This document shows, piece by piece, positions 9,024-17,284 of a stretch of DNA of 60,845 nt (within the stretch, counting starts at the first letter, position 1; every line of letters begins with the position of its first letter). The position numbers and the translations under genes were made by a program. The notes beneath the pieces are model-generated. The model was not told the origin of the DNA and ran no database searches. It saw only the letters and a list, made by a program, of their open reading frames with translations. Source of the DNA: JBFLYO01 sp040756745 (lineage in GTDB: Bacteria > Bacteroidota > Ignavibacteria > UBA10030 > UBA6906); assembly GCA_040756745.1 (NCBI GenBank), contig JBFLYO010000023.1, forward strand, positions 1-60,845, given 5' to 3'.

Positions 9024-10295
9024 TTATGCGAGGATCACGGTCTGATCACGGCGCGGGCCGACGGAGACGAGCCAGAGAGCCGTCCCGCTCAGCCTCGCGA
9101 GTGCCTCAAGGTAGCTCCGGGCGTTTGCCGGGAGGCGGTCGTACGACGTGACGGCGCCGACCGGGGCCCGCCAGCCGGGGAACGACTCATAGACCGGCGT
9201 CACCTGCCCGAGCGTCTTCAGGTCGGTCGGGAATGTTTTGAGTTTCTTCCCGTTGATCTCGTAGGAGACGCAGATGCGGATCTCGTCGAATGTATCGAGC
9301 ACGTCGAGTTTCGTCACTGCAATGCGGGTGATGCCGTTGACGGTGGCGGAGTATTTAAGCGCAACCGCATCAAACCAACCGCATCGGCGTGGACGGCCGG
9401 TGGTCGAACCGAATTCGTGTCCCAGTGTGCGCAGCCGTTCACCCGTGGCGTCGGCCAGCTCGGTGGGGAAGGGGCCGTTCCCCACGCGCGTGCAGTAGGC
9501 CTTCACGATACCGGCAATGTCCGTTACGGCCGTCGGCGGTATGCCGAGCCCCGTGCATGCGCCGCCCGACGTGGGATTGGATGACGTGACGTAAGGATAG
9601 GTGCCGTGGTCCACGTCCAGCAGTGCGCCCTGTGCACCTTCTGCGATGACACGCTTCCCTTCGGCGAGCGCGTGGTGAAGATACATGGCCGTGTCGGTCA
9701 CATACGGATCGATCTGACGGTCGAACTCACAGTATTCGGCGATCATCTGGTCGACGTCGATCGTCGTCTCGCCGTACACCTTGGTGAGGATTTTGTTCTT
9801 CTCTTCGAGGTTGGCTGTGATTTTCTGTGCGAGGACGTCCCGGTCCAGCAAGTCGACGATCCGGATGCCGGTGCGCATTGCCTTGTCGATGTACGCGGGG
9901 CCGATGCCGCGGCCCGTGGTGCCGATCTTTCCCGCCCCCTGTTCCCTGATCACATCGAGCAGCTTGTGGTACGGCATGATCAGGTGGGCGTTGTGGCTGA
10001 TCAGCAGCCGGCCGTCGATCGTGACGCCGGCCCCGCGGAGCTGAGCAATCTCGCTCAACAGCGCGTTCGGGTCGATCACGACCCCGTTGCCGATGACGCA
10101 GGTGATGTGTTCATGGAACATCCCGGAAGGGATGAGATGCAGGACGTACTGTTTGTCGCCGATGCAGACGGTGTGACCCGCGTTGGCACCTCCCTGGTAG
10201 CGGGCAACGATGTCCGAGTGCTCTGCGAGGAGGTCGACGACCTTTCCCTTTCCTTCGTCGCCCCACTGGGCGCCGACGATCACCTGAACGGGCAT
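9024..10295 (-). CDS. purA: Adenylosuccinate synthetase
   Basis: GTP-dependent ligation of IMP and aspartate, the first committed step from IMP to AMP. The protein has 423 residues and begins MPVQVIVGAQWGDEGKGKVV, containing the GDEGKGK phosphate loop and catalytic Asp. GTTGRGIGPAYIDK and later family blocks are intact. The start is the ATG at 10295, because homologues begin at this point and GGAAGGAGGGG lies just upstream; in-frame extension to 10352 would add unrelated residues. The ribosome binding site lies in the 3' arm of a hairpin (see 10296-10336), suggesting control of translation or premature termination. It is downstream of secD-secF-STAS on the same strand. Confidence 0.96.
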   Translation of the reverse strand: MPVQVIVGAQWGDEGKGKVVDLLAEHSDIVARYQGGANAGHTVCIGDKQYVLHLIPSGMFHEHITCVIGNGVVIDPNALLSEIAQLRGAGVTIDGRLLISHNAHLIMPYHKLLDVIREQGAGKIGTTGRGIGPAYIDKAMRTGIRIVDLLDRDVLAQKITANLEEKNKILTKVYGETTIDVDQMIAEYCEFDRQIDPYVTDTAMYLHHALAEGKRVIAEGAQGALLDVDHGTYPYVTSSNPTSGGACTGLGIPPTAVTDIAGIVKAYCTRVGNGPFPTELADATGERLRTLGHEFGSTTGRPRRCGWFDAVALKYSATVNGITRIAVTKLDVLDTFDEIRICVSYEINGKKLKTFPTDLKTLGQVTPVYESFPGWRAPVGAVTSYDRLPANARSYLEALARLSGTALWLVSVGPRRDQTVILA

Positions 10296-10336
10296 AAAAA
10301 AACCCCTCCTTCCATCACTCTGAAAGGTGGGGGTTT
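10296..10336 (-). promoter_or_regulatory. Hairpin with T run overlapping the purA ribosome binding site
   Basis: On the minus strand, AAACCCCCACCTTTC pairs with GGAAGGAGGGGTTTTTTT across an 8-9 base loop (7 base pairs, a small internal loop, then 4 more), followed at once by the purA ATG. GC-rich stem plus seven T is the form of an intrinsic terminator. It could end the secD-secF-STAS transcript or act as an attenuator. The same 3' arm holds the purA Shine-Dalgarno sequence, so a folded RNA would also block translation. The fold is seen in the sequence; the regulatory role is inferred. Confidence 0.7.
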
Positions 10337-10352
10337 CGACGGTGAGAAGCAA

Positions 10353-10694
10353 TCACGTTGTGAAACTCGCGACGGCGGCATCCACGGTCGGATGGGTCTC
10401 GAACACTGCGCCGAGCTTCGTAATCTTGATCAGCGAGAGAATCTTCTCGGACGCGGCAGCGATTTTGAGCGATCCGCCTGCCGTGCGGAGCGTTGTGGCT
10501 CCGCCAATCAGCAGCCCCAGTCCCGAACTGTTCATGAACTGCACGCCTCCCAGGTCCACCACGACGCGCCTGGCGCCTCCTTCGATCAGCTCATGGAGCC
10601 TGGCATTGAGTGCGCTTGCGTCGGGGCCCCCCATCAGGTTCCCGCTCAGCGAGATCACCGTGACGTCGCCCCGTATGGTTGTTGTGAGTGTCAT
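10353..10694 (-). CDS. STAS-domain anti-sigma-factor antagonist
   Basis: A single-domain STAS protein of 113 residues resembling SpoIIAA/RsbV. The phosphorylatable serine lies in FMNSSGLGLLI (S56/S57). Such proteins free a sigma factor by binding its anti-sigma kinase when dephosphorylated. The ATG at 10694 was chosen because GGAGAG lies upstream and homology begins at MTLTTTIRG; longer forms would run into the secF stop. No partner kinase or SpoIIE-type phosphatase gene is adjacent. It begins 23 bases after secF and is probably in the same transcript. Confidence 0.88.
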   Translation of the reverse strand: MTLTTTIRGDVTVISLSGNLMGGPDASALNARLHELIEGGARRVVVDLGGVQFMNSSGLGLLIGGATTLRTAGGSLKIAAASEKILSLIKITKLGAVFETHPTVDAAVASFTT

Positions 10695-10717
10695 GTCGAT
10701 CTCTCCAGATGAACCGG

Positions 10718-11635
10718 TCAGTCGATGAGCTTCCCCTCTCCCTTGCCGCGCAGCGTCCACTCGAGTGCCACGGCGCTGGCGATATAGATGGATGAGTAGG
10801 TCCCGGTGATGATGCCGATCGTCAGGGCGAAGGCGAACCCACGGTTGACCTCGCCCCCAAACACCAGCAACACGGACAGCACGATAAAGATCGTGCCTGA
10901 GGTGATGATCGTGCGGCTCAGGGTCTCATTCAGGCTCTTGTTCATGAGATCCTTGAGCGTCATGCTCCTGAAGATCTTCTGGTTCTCCCGGATGCGGTCG
11001 AAGATCACGACGGTGTCGTTCACGGAGAGACCGACCAGCGTCAGAAACGCTGCCACCATCGACTGGTTGATCTCGAGGTTGAATACGCCGTCGAAGATCG
11101 AAACTAGCCCGAGCGTAACGAGGACGTCGTGGAACAGGGCGGCCACAGCCCCGAGGCCATAGATGAACTTGAAACGGAAGCCAACGTACAGCCAGATGGC
11201 AATCAGGGAGGCGACGACCGCGTAGACCGCGCTGCGCCGCAGTTCCGCCCCCACTTTCGGTCCGATCTTGTCCTCGCGCAGGACGATGAAGGGGTTACCG
11301 GCGAAATGCTGCTGGAGCCCCGCCCGGATCCTGTCGCCAATCACATTGCCTTCTCCCTGTTCGACGGTGCGGATCAGGATGTCGCGGTCGCTGCCAAAAG
11401 TCTTGATCTCCGCGTTGCCGAACCCGGTCCTGTCCATCGCGGTCCGGACGTCGCCAATGCCGACGTCGGACTGGAACTGGACGATGAGCTCAGTCCCGCC
11501 GAGGAAGTCGATGCCGTAGTCGATCCCCTTGATCGCGAGGGAGGCCATGCCAACGAGGATGACGGTGGCGGAGACGGTGTACCAGATCTTCCGCGGGCCC
11601 ATGAAATCGATTGATGTCTTGCCGAAAAAACGCAT
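10718..11635 (-). CDS. secF: Protein translocase subunit SecF
   Basis: Inner-membrane partner of SecD that uses the proton motive force to pull secreted proteins out of the Sec channel. The protein has 305 residues: a first transmembrane helix at about 17-36, a periplasmic domain starting at the signature GIDFLGGTELIVQFQ, then five further helices, with the conserved ALFHDVLVTLG and LVGLSVNDTVVIFDRIREN blocks. The length is normal. It follows secD by 24 bases on the same strand. Having separate secD and secF genes contrasts with the fused SecDF of many Bacteroidia. Confidence 0.96.
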   Translation of the reverse strand: MRFFGKTSIDFMGPRKIWYTVSATVILVGMASLAIKGIDYGIDFLGGTELIVQFQSDVGIGDVRTAMDRTGFGNAEIKTFGSDRDILIRTVEQGEGNVIGDRIRAGLQQHFAGNPFIVLREDKIGPKVGAELRRSAVYAVVASLIAIWLYVGFRFKFIYGLGAVAALFHDVLVTLGLVSIFDGVFNLEINQSMVAAFLTLVGLSVNDTVVIFDRIRENQKIFRSMTLKDLMNKSLNETLSRTIITSGTIFIVLSVLLVFGGEVNRGFAFALTIGIITGTYSSIYIASAVALEWTLRGKGEGKLID

Positions 11636-11659
11636 GGAGTGAGACTCCGGGTGAACGAA

Positions 11660-13507
11660 TTAGCCGAAATGCACCTGCGTGCCGTACTTGTCCGTCAGCA
11701 CGTTGAAGATAACCCGTGTGATGAAAATGGCGCTGAACATGGAGGCCACGATGCCGATCATCAGCGTCAGCGCGAACCCCTGCACGGGGCCGCTGCCGAA
11801 CTGGAAGAGGATCACGCCGGTGATGAACGTGGTCAGGTTGGAGTCAAAGATCGCCGTGAACGCCTTCTCATACCCCGCCTCGATTGCCGCGCGCAGCGTC
11901 TTCCCGGCTGCCATCTCCTCACGGATGCGCTCGTAGATGAGCACGTTGGCGTCGACAGCGACCGCGAGCGTCAGGATAATCCCCGCGATGCCGGGGAGTG
12001 TGAGCGTCCCCTGGAACGCCGCCAGCACGGCAAGCAGGAAGAGGAGGCAGAAGATGACCGCGAAGTCGGCCACGGCCCCTCCGGTCCGGTAGTAGACGAC
12101 AATAAACACGATGGTCAGGAGGGTTGCCAGCACGGCGGAGAAAATGCCCTTCCGGATTGAATCCTCGCCGAGCGACGGTCCAACCGAGCGCTGCTCGATG
12201 ATGTCAACCGGAGCGGGGAGCGCACCCGCCTTGAGCACGATCTCCAGGAGGCGGGCCTCGTCGAGGTTGTCCATCCCCTCGATCTGGGAGTGCCCGCCGA
12301 TGATCTTGTTCTGCACAACCGGCGCCGAGAAGACCGCGTTGTCCAGGATGATCGCGATGCGCTTCTTGATGTTCGCGCCGGTGATGCGCGCCCACTCGCG
12401 CGAGCCTTCGCTGTTCATCTCCATCGTGACGATCGGCTGGTTGAAGCTCGGGTCGAGCGTCGCGCGCGCGTTGGTGATCACGCCGCCTGTAAGCTCCGCA
12501 GCAACTTTGACAGGGTAGAGCGTGAAGTACTTCTTTCCGTCGCTCACGATGCTCGGCTTGGCGCTCCAGAGGAATTCCATGTCGTTCGGGATCAGCCGCC
12601 TGACGTCCTCCCGCTCCAGGATGCGGCGGACCTTGTCCCGATTCTCCTCCGCGACGATGGCCTCCCCGGGGAACTGTTGGGGATTGACGATGGCCAGTGC
12701 GAAGAGGGGGTGTTTCCGGGCGAATTCCTCGGGGGTGAGCTCCCCTTCGGGTGTGGAAATCCTGGAGGTATCCTGTGCCGCGACGGAGGTGGTATCCGTG
12801 GTGTCGGTGGGTGTGGCGGAGGCGAGCTGCGTATCGATCGCCTCCATCACCCGGTACGTCACTTCCGGTTCCTTCAGGAGCTTAAACTCCAGCAGGGCCG
12901 TGCCCTGAAGGAGGGAACGCACTTCCGCCTCGCGGCTGACGCCGGGAAGCTCCACGATGATGCGGGTGCCCCCCAGCTTCTGGATCGACGGCTCCGAAAC
13001 GCCGTACTGGTCGACGCGCGTGCGAACGATCTCCATGCCGCGGTCGATGGCTTTGGTGGACTCGTCCTCCAGAAATGCAGTGATCTCATCGTTGGTATCG
13101 CGGAGGTTCCGGTAGTATCTGCTCATACGGATCTGCCGCGCCTCGAATCTCCGCCTGAGGAGCAGCACCGGCGACTCGTCGGACGTCCAGGCCTCCTCAC
13201 GAACCTCCTTCATGATCTGGGCGAAGACGTCATCCTTGTTCTTTGCGAGGTCTTCAATAAGCTTGAGGACGTTGACTTCGAGGACGACGCGCATCCCGCC
13301 CTGCAGGTCGAGCCCCAGCTTGATCCGCTTCGCTCGGTATTCGCGGATGTCGCTCTCGTGGTCCTCCACGAACTTGAGGCTGTCGTCGCCATGCAGCCCG
13401 ACGAGCGTCTTGTGCAGTTCGTAGTCCTGATACGTCGGCCAGAGAAAATAGACCGCGAGCCCCACAGCAGCGGCGATCAAGAAAAGTTTGCCGGTGTATT
13501 TTTTCAC
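11660..13507 (-). CDS. secD: Protein translocase subunit SecD
   Basis: A SecD of 615 residues. The first transmembrane helix is at about 8-22, followed by a periplasmic P1 domain with the family block YGVSEPSIQKLGGTRIIVELP, a long insert, and a C-terminal six-helix RND-type domain containing VDANVLIYERIREE. The start is GTG at 13507 (VKKYTGKLFL), with GGAGG seven bases upstream; the in-frame extension to 13585 would run into the promoter. A strong promoter lies at 13588-13616, giving a leader of about 75 bases. A Thr/Ser/Asp-rich stretch (about 245-270) in the periplasmic part looks like a flexible linker. Confidence 0.95.
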   Translation of the reverse strand: MKKYTGKLFLIAAAVGLAVYFLWPTYQDYELHKTLVGLHGDDSLKFVEDHESDIREYRAKRIKLGLDLQGGMRVVLEVNVLKLIEDLAKNKDDVFAQIMKEVREEAWTSDESPVLLLRRRFEARQIRMSRYYRNLRDTNDEITAFLEDESTKAIDRGMEIVRTRVDQYGVSEPSIQKLGGTRIIVELPGVSREAEVRSLLQGTALLEFKLLKEPEVTYRVMEAIDTQLASATPTDTTDTTSVAAQDTSRISTPEGELTPEEFARKHPLFALAIVNPQQFPGEAIVAEENRDKVRRILEREDVRRLIPNDMEFLWSAKPSIVSDGKKYFTLYPVKVAAELTGGVITNARATLDPSFNQPIVTMEMNSEGSREWARITGANIKKRIAIILDNAVFSAPVVQNKIIGGHSQIEGMDNLDEARLLEIVLKAGALPAPVDIIEQRSVGPSLGEDSIRKGIFSAVLATLLTIVFIVVYYRTGGAVADFAVIFCLLFLLAVLAAFQGTLTLPGIAGIILTLAVAVDANVLIYERIREEMAAGKTLRAAIEAGYEKAFTAIFDSNLTTFITGVILFQFGSGPVQGFALTLMIGIVASMFSAIFITRVIFNVLTDKYGTQVHFG

Positions 13508-13587
13508 TACAACGCCTCCAAGGTCAAACGTACGGGGATTGGAACGGAACCATGGCAGGAAATCGCATCGAGTCGTCCAAGCCAATA

Positions 13588-13616
13588 AATATAACCGAGG
13601 GCGTCTACAAAGTCAA
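13588..13616 (-). promoter_or_regulatory. Sigma70-type promoter of secD
   Basis: On the minus strand: TTGACT (13616-13611), a 17-base spacer, TATATT (13593-13588). This is near consensus and is the strongest promoter match in the window. The predicted start of transcription is near 13581. Its -35 box is only 11 bases from that of the divergent ppiD promoter. Confidence 0.78.
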
Positions 13617-13627
13617 CGAAAAAACCG

Positions 13628-13656
13628 TTGCATTTGCTCACCGTGTGGCGTATATT
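13628..13656 (+). promoter_or_regulatory. Sigma70-type promoter of the PpiD-like gene
   Basis: TTGCAT (13628-13633), a 17-base spacer and TATATT (13651-13656). The predicted transcript start near 13663 excludes translation starts upstream of it and supports the ATG at 13712. Confidence 0.75.
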
Positions 13657-13711
13657 TTCAATTGCGTTCATCCACACGTTCCTCTCCCGTTCCAGGAGGT
13701 TTCGTTTCCGT

Positions 13712-15847
13712 ATGCCTATCATGACCCGCATGCGCGACAGCATGCCGGTGATCCTCTTCGGTCTGCTGCTAGCGTTCCTCATTACCATCGTGTTCGAATG
13801 GGGGATGGACTATCTCGGCATCAGTGGCGGTCAGTCGGATGTCGTCGGCAGAATCAACGGCACAAAAGTCACGTACAAGGAATTTTCCGAGATCCTCAAG
13901 ACCCTCTCCGACAACAGCAAGGCGCAGACCGGGGAGGAGCCCGATGAGAATGCAATGCAGCAGCTCCGCGAGCAGGCCTGGCAGTCGATCGTGAACGAGC
14001 GCCTCCTCGAAGAAGAGGTGAAACGTCTCGGCATCACGGTGAGCGACCAGGAGCTGCGCGACTGGGTGTTTGGCGAGAACCCGCCCGAAGAGCTGCGGCG
14101 CAACTTTGTGGACTCGACCGGGCAGTTCAACAAAGAGCTGTACGAGCAGGTCCTGATGAACCCGAACCAATACATCCAGGACCCCCGCGGCGAGGACCCT
14201 AACTTCGGCGTGAAACGCCTGCAGGAATTCGAGCGGGCGCTCCGGCAGCGGCGGATCCAGGAAAAACTCCAGAGCATCGTCACTTCCACCGTCCGCGTGC
14301 CGGAAGGGGAAGTCGCCGAGCGATTCGCGGACCAAAGCCGGAAGTACGAGGCGCTCTATGCGCTTTTCGATCCGGGGACGCTGGTAAAGGACAGTGACGT
14401 CGAGGTGACGGACGCGGACCTGCGCTCGTATTACGACGAGAATATCGATCAATTCAAGTACGAGGCGACACGGACGCTGAAGTACGTCCTGTTTCTTGAG
14501 AATCCATCCGCGTCGGACAGCGCCTCCCGGAGAAACGAGATCGAAGACGCCGCGGCGAAGGCAAAGAGCGGGATCGACTTCATCCAGCTTGTGTATACTT
14601 ATTCGGACCGGCCTGACAGCGGGGCGTTCTTCCGTCACGGGGAGCTGAGCCCGGCGCTTGAGCGACAGGTGTTTGCGGTTCCCGTCGGTACGGTCGTGGG
14701 CCCCGTGGAGGACACTGACGGCCTCCACCTGGTGAAGGTCCTTGCTGAACGGCGCTCGGACCAGGAGTACGTTCACGCAAGCCACATCCTGATCCAGGTG
14801 AACCCCGGTCCCGACAGCGTTGCGGCAGGAGCGAAGGCCCAGGAAGTGGCGAAACTGGCCCGTGAGGGCAAGGATTTTGGTGAGCTGGCCCGCGAGTATT
14901 CGAAAGATCCGAGCAATGCGCAACTTGGAGGGGACCTTGGTTGGTTTACGAGGGGGAGGATGGTCGCCCCGTTTGAAAAAGCCTGTTTTGCGGCAAAACC
15001 GGGGCAGATTGTCGGCCCCCTCCGTACCCAGTTCGGCCTCCATATCATCAAGGTCCATGCGCGCGACAATCGCGAGGTGAAGCTCGCGCACATTCTCATG
15101 AAGTTCACGGCAAGCTCGCAGACCAGGAACGACATGTTCGACCGGGCAAAGGACTTTGCCTACAATGCGCGAGAGACGGAATTCGCCGGCGAAGCGAAAC
15201 AGACGGGACTCGACGTGAAGGAGACTCGCATCCAGGAAAAGAGCGGAGTGATCCCCGGCGTCGGCATCAACGAGGGAGTCTCTCGCTGGGCGTTCGGAGC
15301 GAAGGTCGGAGCGGTCAGTGAGCCATTTACCATCTCGAACGGCTACGCGGTTTTCGCTGTCGCGGAAGCTAAGGATGCGGGAGTCCGGCCGTTCGACGAG
15401 GTCAAGGAGTCCTTGCGGCCCGCGACGCTCCGGAAGGGGAAGCTCGAGAAGGTGAAACAGATTGCCACGGAGGACCGTGCGGCGCTTGCGTCGGGCGAAG
15501 GACTCAACGGCCTCAGCAGGATCATCCCCTCCGTCCAGGTGCAATCCACCGGTTCTTTCACGCTGGCAGGCACGATTCCCGGCGTGGGGAGGGACCAGGT
15601 ATTCATGGGAACGGTCGCCGGACTTTCGCCGGGTCAGGTCTCGCCCGCAGTCATCGGCACGCGGGGAGTATATCTCATTCAATTGACCAGCGTGTTGCCG
15701 TTCGATTCAGCCGCATATTCGTTGCAGAAGGAAGTGTTGCGGTCGCGCCTGCTGCAGGAGAAGAGGAGCCGCTTCCTGTCCGACTGGATCGCGAAGCTGA
15801 AGGAGAACGCGGACATTGAGGATCACAGGGACATCTTCTTCCGGTAA
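13712..15847 (+). CDS. PpiD/SurA-like membrane-anchored peptidyl-prolyl isomerase
   Basis: A periplasmic folding factor of about 711 residues. An N-terminal membrane anchor (about 10-30, PVILFGLLLAFLITIVFEW) is followed by a SurA-type chaperone region (about 45-200) and parvulin domains. The clearest parvulin domain runs from VHASHILIQVNPG to GLHIIKVHA (about 350-460); flanking copies are degenerate (YVLFLEN...LHLVKVL before it and KLAHILMKF... after it). This matches PpiD architecture. The ATG at 13712 follows AGGAGGT by 11 bases; extension to 13628 would start in the promoter. It is divergent from secD, so export and post-export folding appear to be expressed from one shared control region. 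Confidence 0.9.
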   Translation: MPIMTRMRDSMPVILFGLLLAFLITIVFEWGMDYLGISGGQSDVVGRINGTKVTYKEFSEILKTLSDNSKAQTGEEPDENAMQQLREQAWQSIVNERLLEEEVKRLGITVSDQELRDWVFGENPPEELRRNFVDSTGQFNKELYEQVLMNPNQYIQDPRGEDPNFGVKRLQEFERALRQRRIQEKLQSIVTSTVRVPEGEVAERFADQSRKYEALYALFDPGTLVKDSDVEVTDADLRSYYDENIDQFKYEATRTLKYVLFLENPSASDSASRRNEIEDAAAKAKSGIDFIQLVYTYSDRPDSGAFFRHGELSPALERQVFAVPVGTVVGPVEDTDGLHLVKVLAERRSDQEYVHASHILIQVNPGPDSVAAGAKAQEVAKLAREGKDFGELAREYSKDPSNAQLGGDLGWFTRGRMVAPFEKACFAAKPGQIVGPLRTQFGLHIIKVHARDNREVKLAHILMKFTASSQTRNDMFDRAKDFAYNARETEFAGEAKQTGLDVKETRIQEKSGVIPGVGINEGVSRWAFGAKVGAVSEPFTISNGYAVFAVAEAKDAGVRPFDEVKESLRPATLRKGKLEKVKQIATEDRAALASGEGLNGLSRIIPSVQVQSTGSFTLAGTIPGVGRDQVFMGTVAGLSPGQVSPAVIGTRGVYLIQLTSVLPFDSAAYSLQKEVLRSRLLQEKRSRFLSDWIAKLKENADIEDHRDIFFR

Positions 15848-16556
15848 GCGCGGCGTTGCACGAATTGCACTGATCGCGTTCGCCTGCACGCTCTGCGCTC
15901 CCGGTGCCCGGGGCGGCGATGGACTCTTCACAGTCCTCGTCAAGGGCAACCTGACCACAAGCTCACAGCTCTTCGTCAACCCCGACGCGGCGGACATCGT
16001 CGCACGCGCCGAATCTCTTCCCCTCACCGATTTCTTCGGCGTCGGGGCGGAGCTGCGCTATCGCATCCCGGAGACCAACATCGCCGTCGGTATCTCCGCC
16101 GACTATATCCGTGCCCGGACCACGAGCTCGCTGAACGCCTTCCCGCGCATCACTGTGCCGGTCGACGATGGCTACACCGTCATTCCAGTGGAGGTGACGG
16201 GGTATTTTATCATCCCGTTCTCGAGCGAGACGTTCGGCGTCTATATGGGCGGCGGCGGAGGGCTGTACTTCGGCGAGCGGAACTACCGGCTGGGCAACAC
16301 CGATGCGCCCTCCCGGGACGGGAAGGCCGGGTTCGGCATCCATGTGCTGGGCGGAGTCAGCTACCGCTTCTTCGGGCCGCTGGAGGTGATTCTGGAGATG
16401 AAATTCCGTGACCTGCAGTTTGATTCGCAGAACGCTTTCTCCGCGTCCCCCGTACGCTACAATGGGACCTCCATCAACGTAGGTACCAACCCCTTCAACT
16501 CGCGGGCACAAACCGACGGGATTGTGTTTCAGCTTGCGCTCGGGTTCAGCTTTTGA
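15816..16556 (+). CDS. Outer-membrane beta-barrel protein
   Basis: A 246-residue protein with a signal peptide (ARIALIAFACTLCAPGARG) and alternating beta strands rich in Gly and aromatic residues. It ends in the hydrophobic pattern LALGFSF, with the C-terminal Phe typical of proteins inserted by BamA. TTG at 15816 is the only plausible start codon in this frame before the signal peptide; it overlaps the end of the ppiD gene by 32 bases, suggesting translational coupling. Size and glycine-rich strands (YMGGGGGLYFG) recall small OmpA/OmpW-like barrels, but I cannot assign a family. Confidence 0.75.
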   Translation: MRITGTSSSGKRGVARIALIAFACTLCAPGARGGDGLFTVLVKGNLTTSSQLFVNPDAADIVARAESLPLTDFFGVGAELRYRIPETNIAVGISADYIRARTTSSLNAFPRITVPVDDGYTVIPVEVTGYFIIPFSSETFGVYMGGGGGLYFGERNYRLGNTDAPSRDGKAGFGIHVLGGVSYRFFGPLEVILEMKFRDLQFDSQNAFSASPVRYNGTSINVGTNPFNSRAQTDGIVFQLALGFSF

Positions 16557-16562
16557 GAAGCA

Positions 16563-16635
16563 GATTGAGATTAAGATTGAGATTAAGGGGATTGCGCCTG
16601 CCTCATCCCTCAATCTTGATCTTAATCTCAATCTC
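16563..16635. repeat. Inverted repeat built of GATTRA hexamers
   Basis: The left arm (16563-16590) is four tandem hexamers GATTGA/GATTAA followed by GGGG. The right arm (16607-16635) is the inverted counterpart, CCCTC then the complements of GATTGA, GATCAA, GATTAA and GATTGA. The RNA could fold into a stem of more than 20 base pairs. It fills the gap between the barrel gene and the shikimate kinase gene. The same hexamers and GGGG ending recur at 34771-34810. Confidence 0.85.
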
Positions 16636-16648
16636 GTGAGCCTTCTCC

Positions 16649-17212
16649 ATGCCCCCCTCCCCCCGCCATCCTGCCCTCCGCGTCTACCTCGCCGGCTTCA
16701 GCGGGAGCGGCAAGAGCACCGTTGGACCCGTGCTTGCCAATGCGCTGGGGTTTGAGTTCGTCGACCTGGACGATGAGATTGAACGAATCGCTGGCGTTCC
16801 GATCGCCCGGCTCTTCCGCGAACGAGGGGAACAGGCGTTCCGAAGTCTCGAACGGGACACGCTCCGTGAAGTCAGCAGGAGGGAGCGCATTGTCGTCGCG
16901 CTGGGGGGCGGGGCGCTCGCCGACCCTTCTGCGCTCGCCATTGTCCGGGAGGGGGGCGTGCTCGTGTACCTCCGCGCCCCGCTTCATGAGATCATCCGAC
17001 GGATGAGCCGGAAGGAAGACAGGCCGCTCCTCCTCGCCCCCGATGGTAGGCGCCTGTCGGAGAATCTCCTGCGCCAGCGCGTCAGTGAACTTCTCAAGAT
17101 CCGTGAACCCGCCTATCTGACCGCCGACGTCACGGTCGATACGTCGGAAGGAGATTTCGGAAAAGTTGTCGACCACCTCACGCGCGCACTCTCCCCACTT
17201 GTCGCACGCTAA
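16649..17212 (+). CDS. aroK: Shikimate kinase
   Basis: ATP-dependent phosphorylation of shikimate in the aromatic amino-acid pathway; cytoplasmic. The 187 residues are normal for the family. Walker A is GFSGSGKST (residues 16-24), substrate-binding Asp and Glu lie in DLDDEIE, the shikimate-contacting ERGEQAFRSLE and ALGGGA blocks are intact, and the lid Arg is in RKEDRPLL. No other aro genes are nearby. The hexamer inverted repeat lies immediately upstream, so its expression may depend on read-through from the barrel gene. Confidence 0.94.
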   Translation: MPPSPRHPALRVYLAGFSGSGKSTVGPVLANALGFEFVDLDDEIERIAGVPIARLFRERGEQAFRSLERDTLREVSRRERIVVALGGGALADPSALAIVREGGVLVYLRAPLHEIIRRMSRKEDRPLLLAPDGRRLSENLLRQRVSELLKIREPAYLTADVTVDTSEGDFGKVVDHLTRALSPLVAR

Positions 17213-17238
17213 CCTCCTTCCCGCGTCCCGTTAACTCC

Positions 17239-17267
17239 TTGCTTCTCCATCGGTTAATCGATATATT
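17239..17267 (+). promoter_or_regulatory. Sigma70-type promoter of rfaE1
   Basis: TTGCTT (17239-17244), 17 bases, TATATT (17262-17267). The predicted start of transcription is near 17274, just upstream of the AAAGGA ribosome binding site (17277-17282). It begins the rfaE1-rfaE2-tamB transcript. Confidence 0.72.
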
Positions 17268-17284
17268 GCGCTTTTGAAAGGAAC

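Noticed and set aside
9024..10352. Longer PurA starting at 10352
   Set aside because: The added residues (TVETPTFQSDGRRGFF) are not in the family and would span the hairpin; the ATG at 10295 has the ribosome binding site.
13628..13711. Upstream TTG extension of the PpiD-like protein
   Set aside because: The TTG is part of the -35 box of a good promoter, and homology starts at the membrane anchor after 13712.
13769..15682. Long minus-strand open frame (about 637 codons) opposite the PpiD-like gene
   Set aside because: Shadow frame in G+C-rich coding DNA: no domain, arginine/histidine/valine-rich composition, while the opposite strand has clear parvulin motifs. The same applies to long frames opposite 12290-13588, 22238-23716, 26687-28423 and 601-1386.
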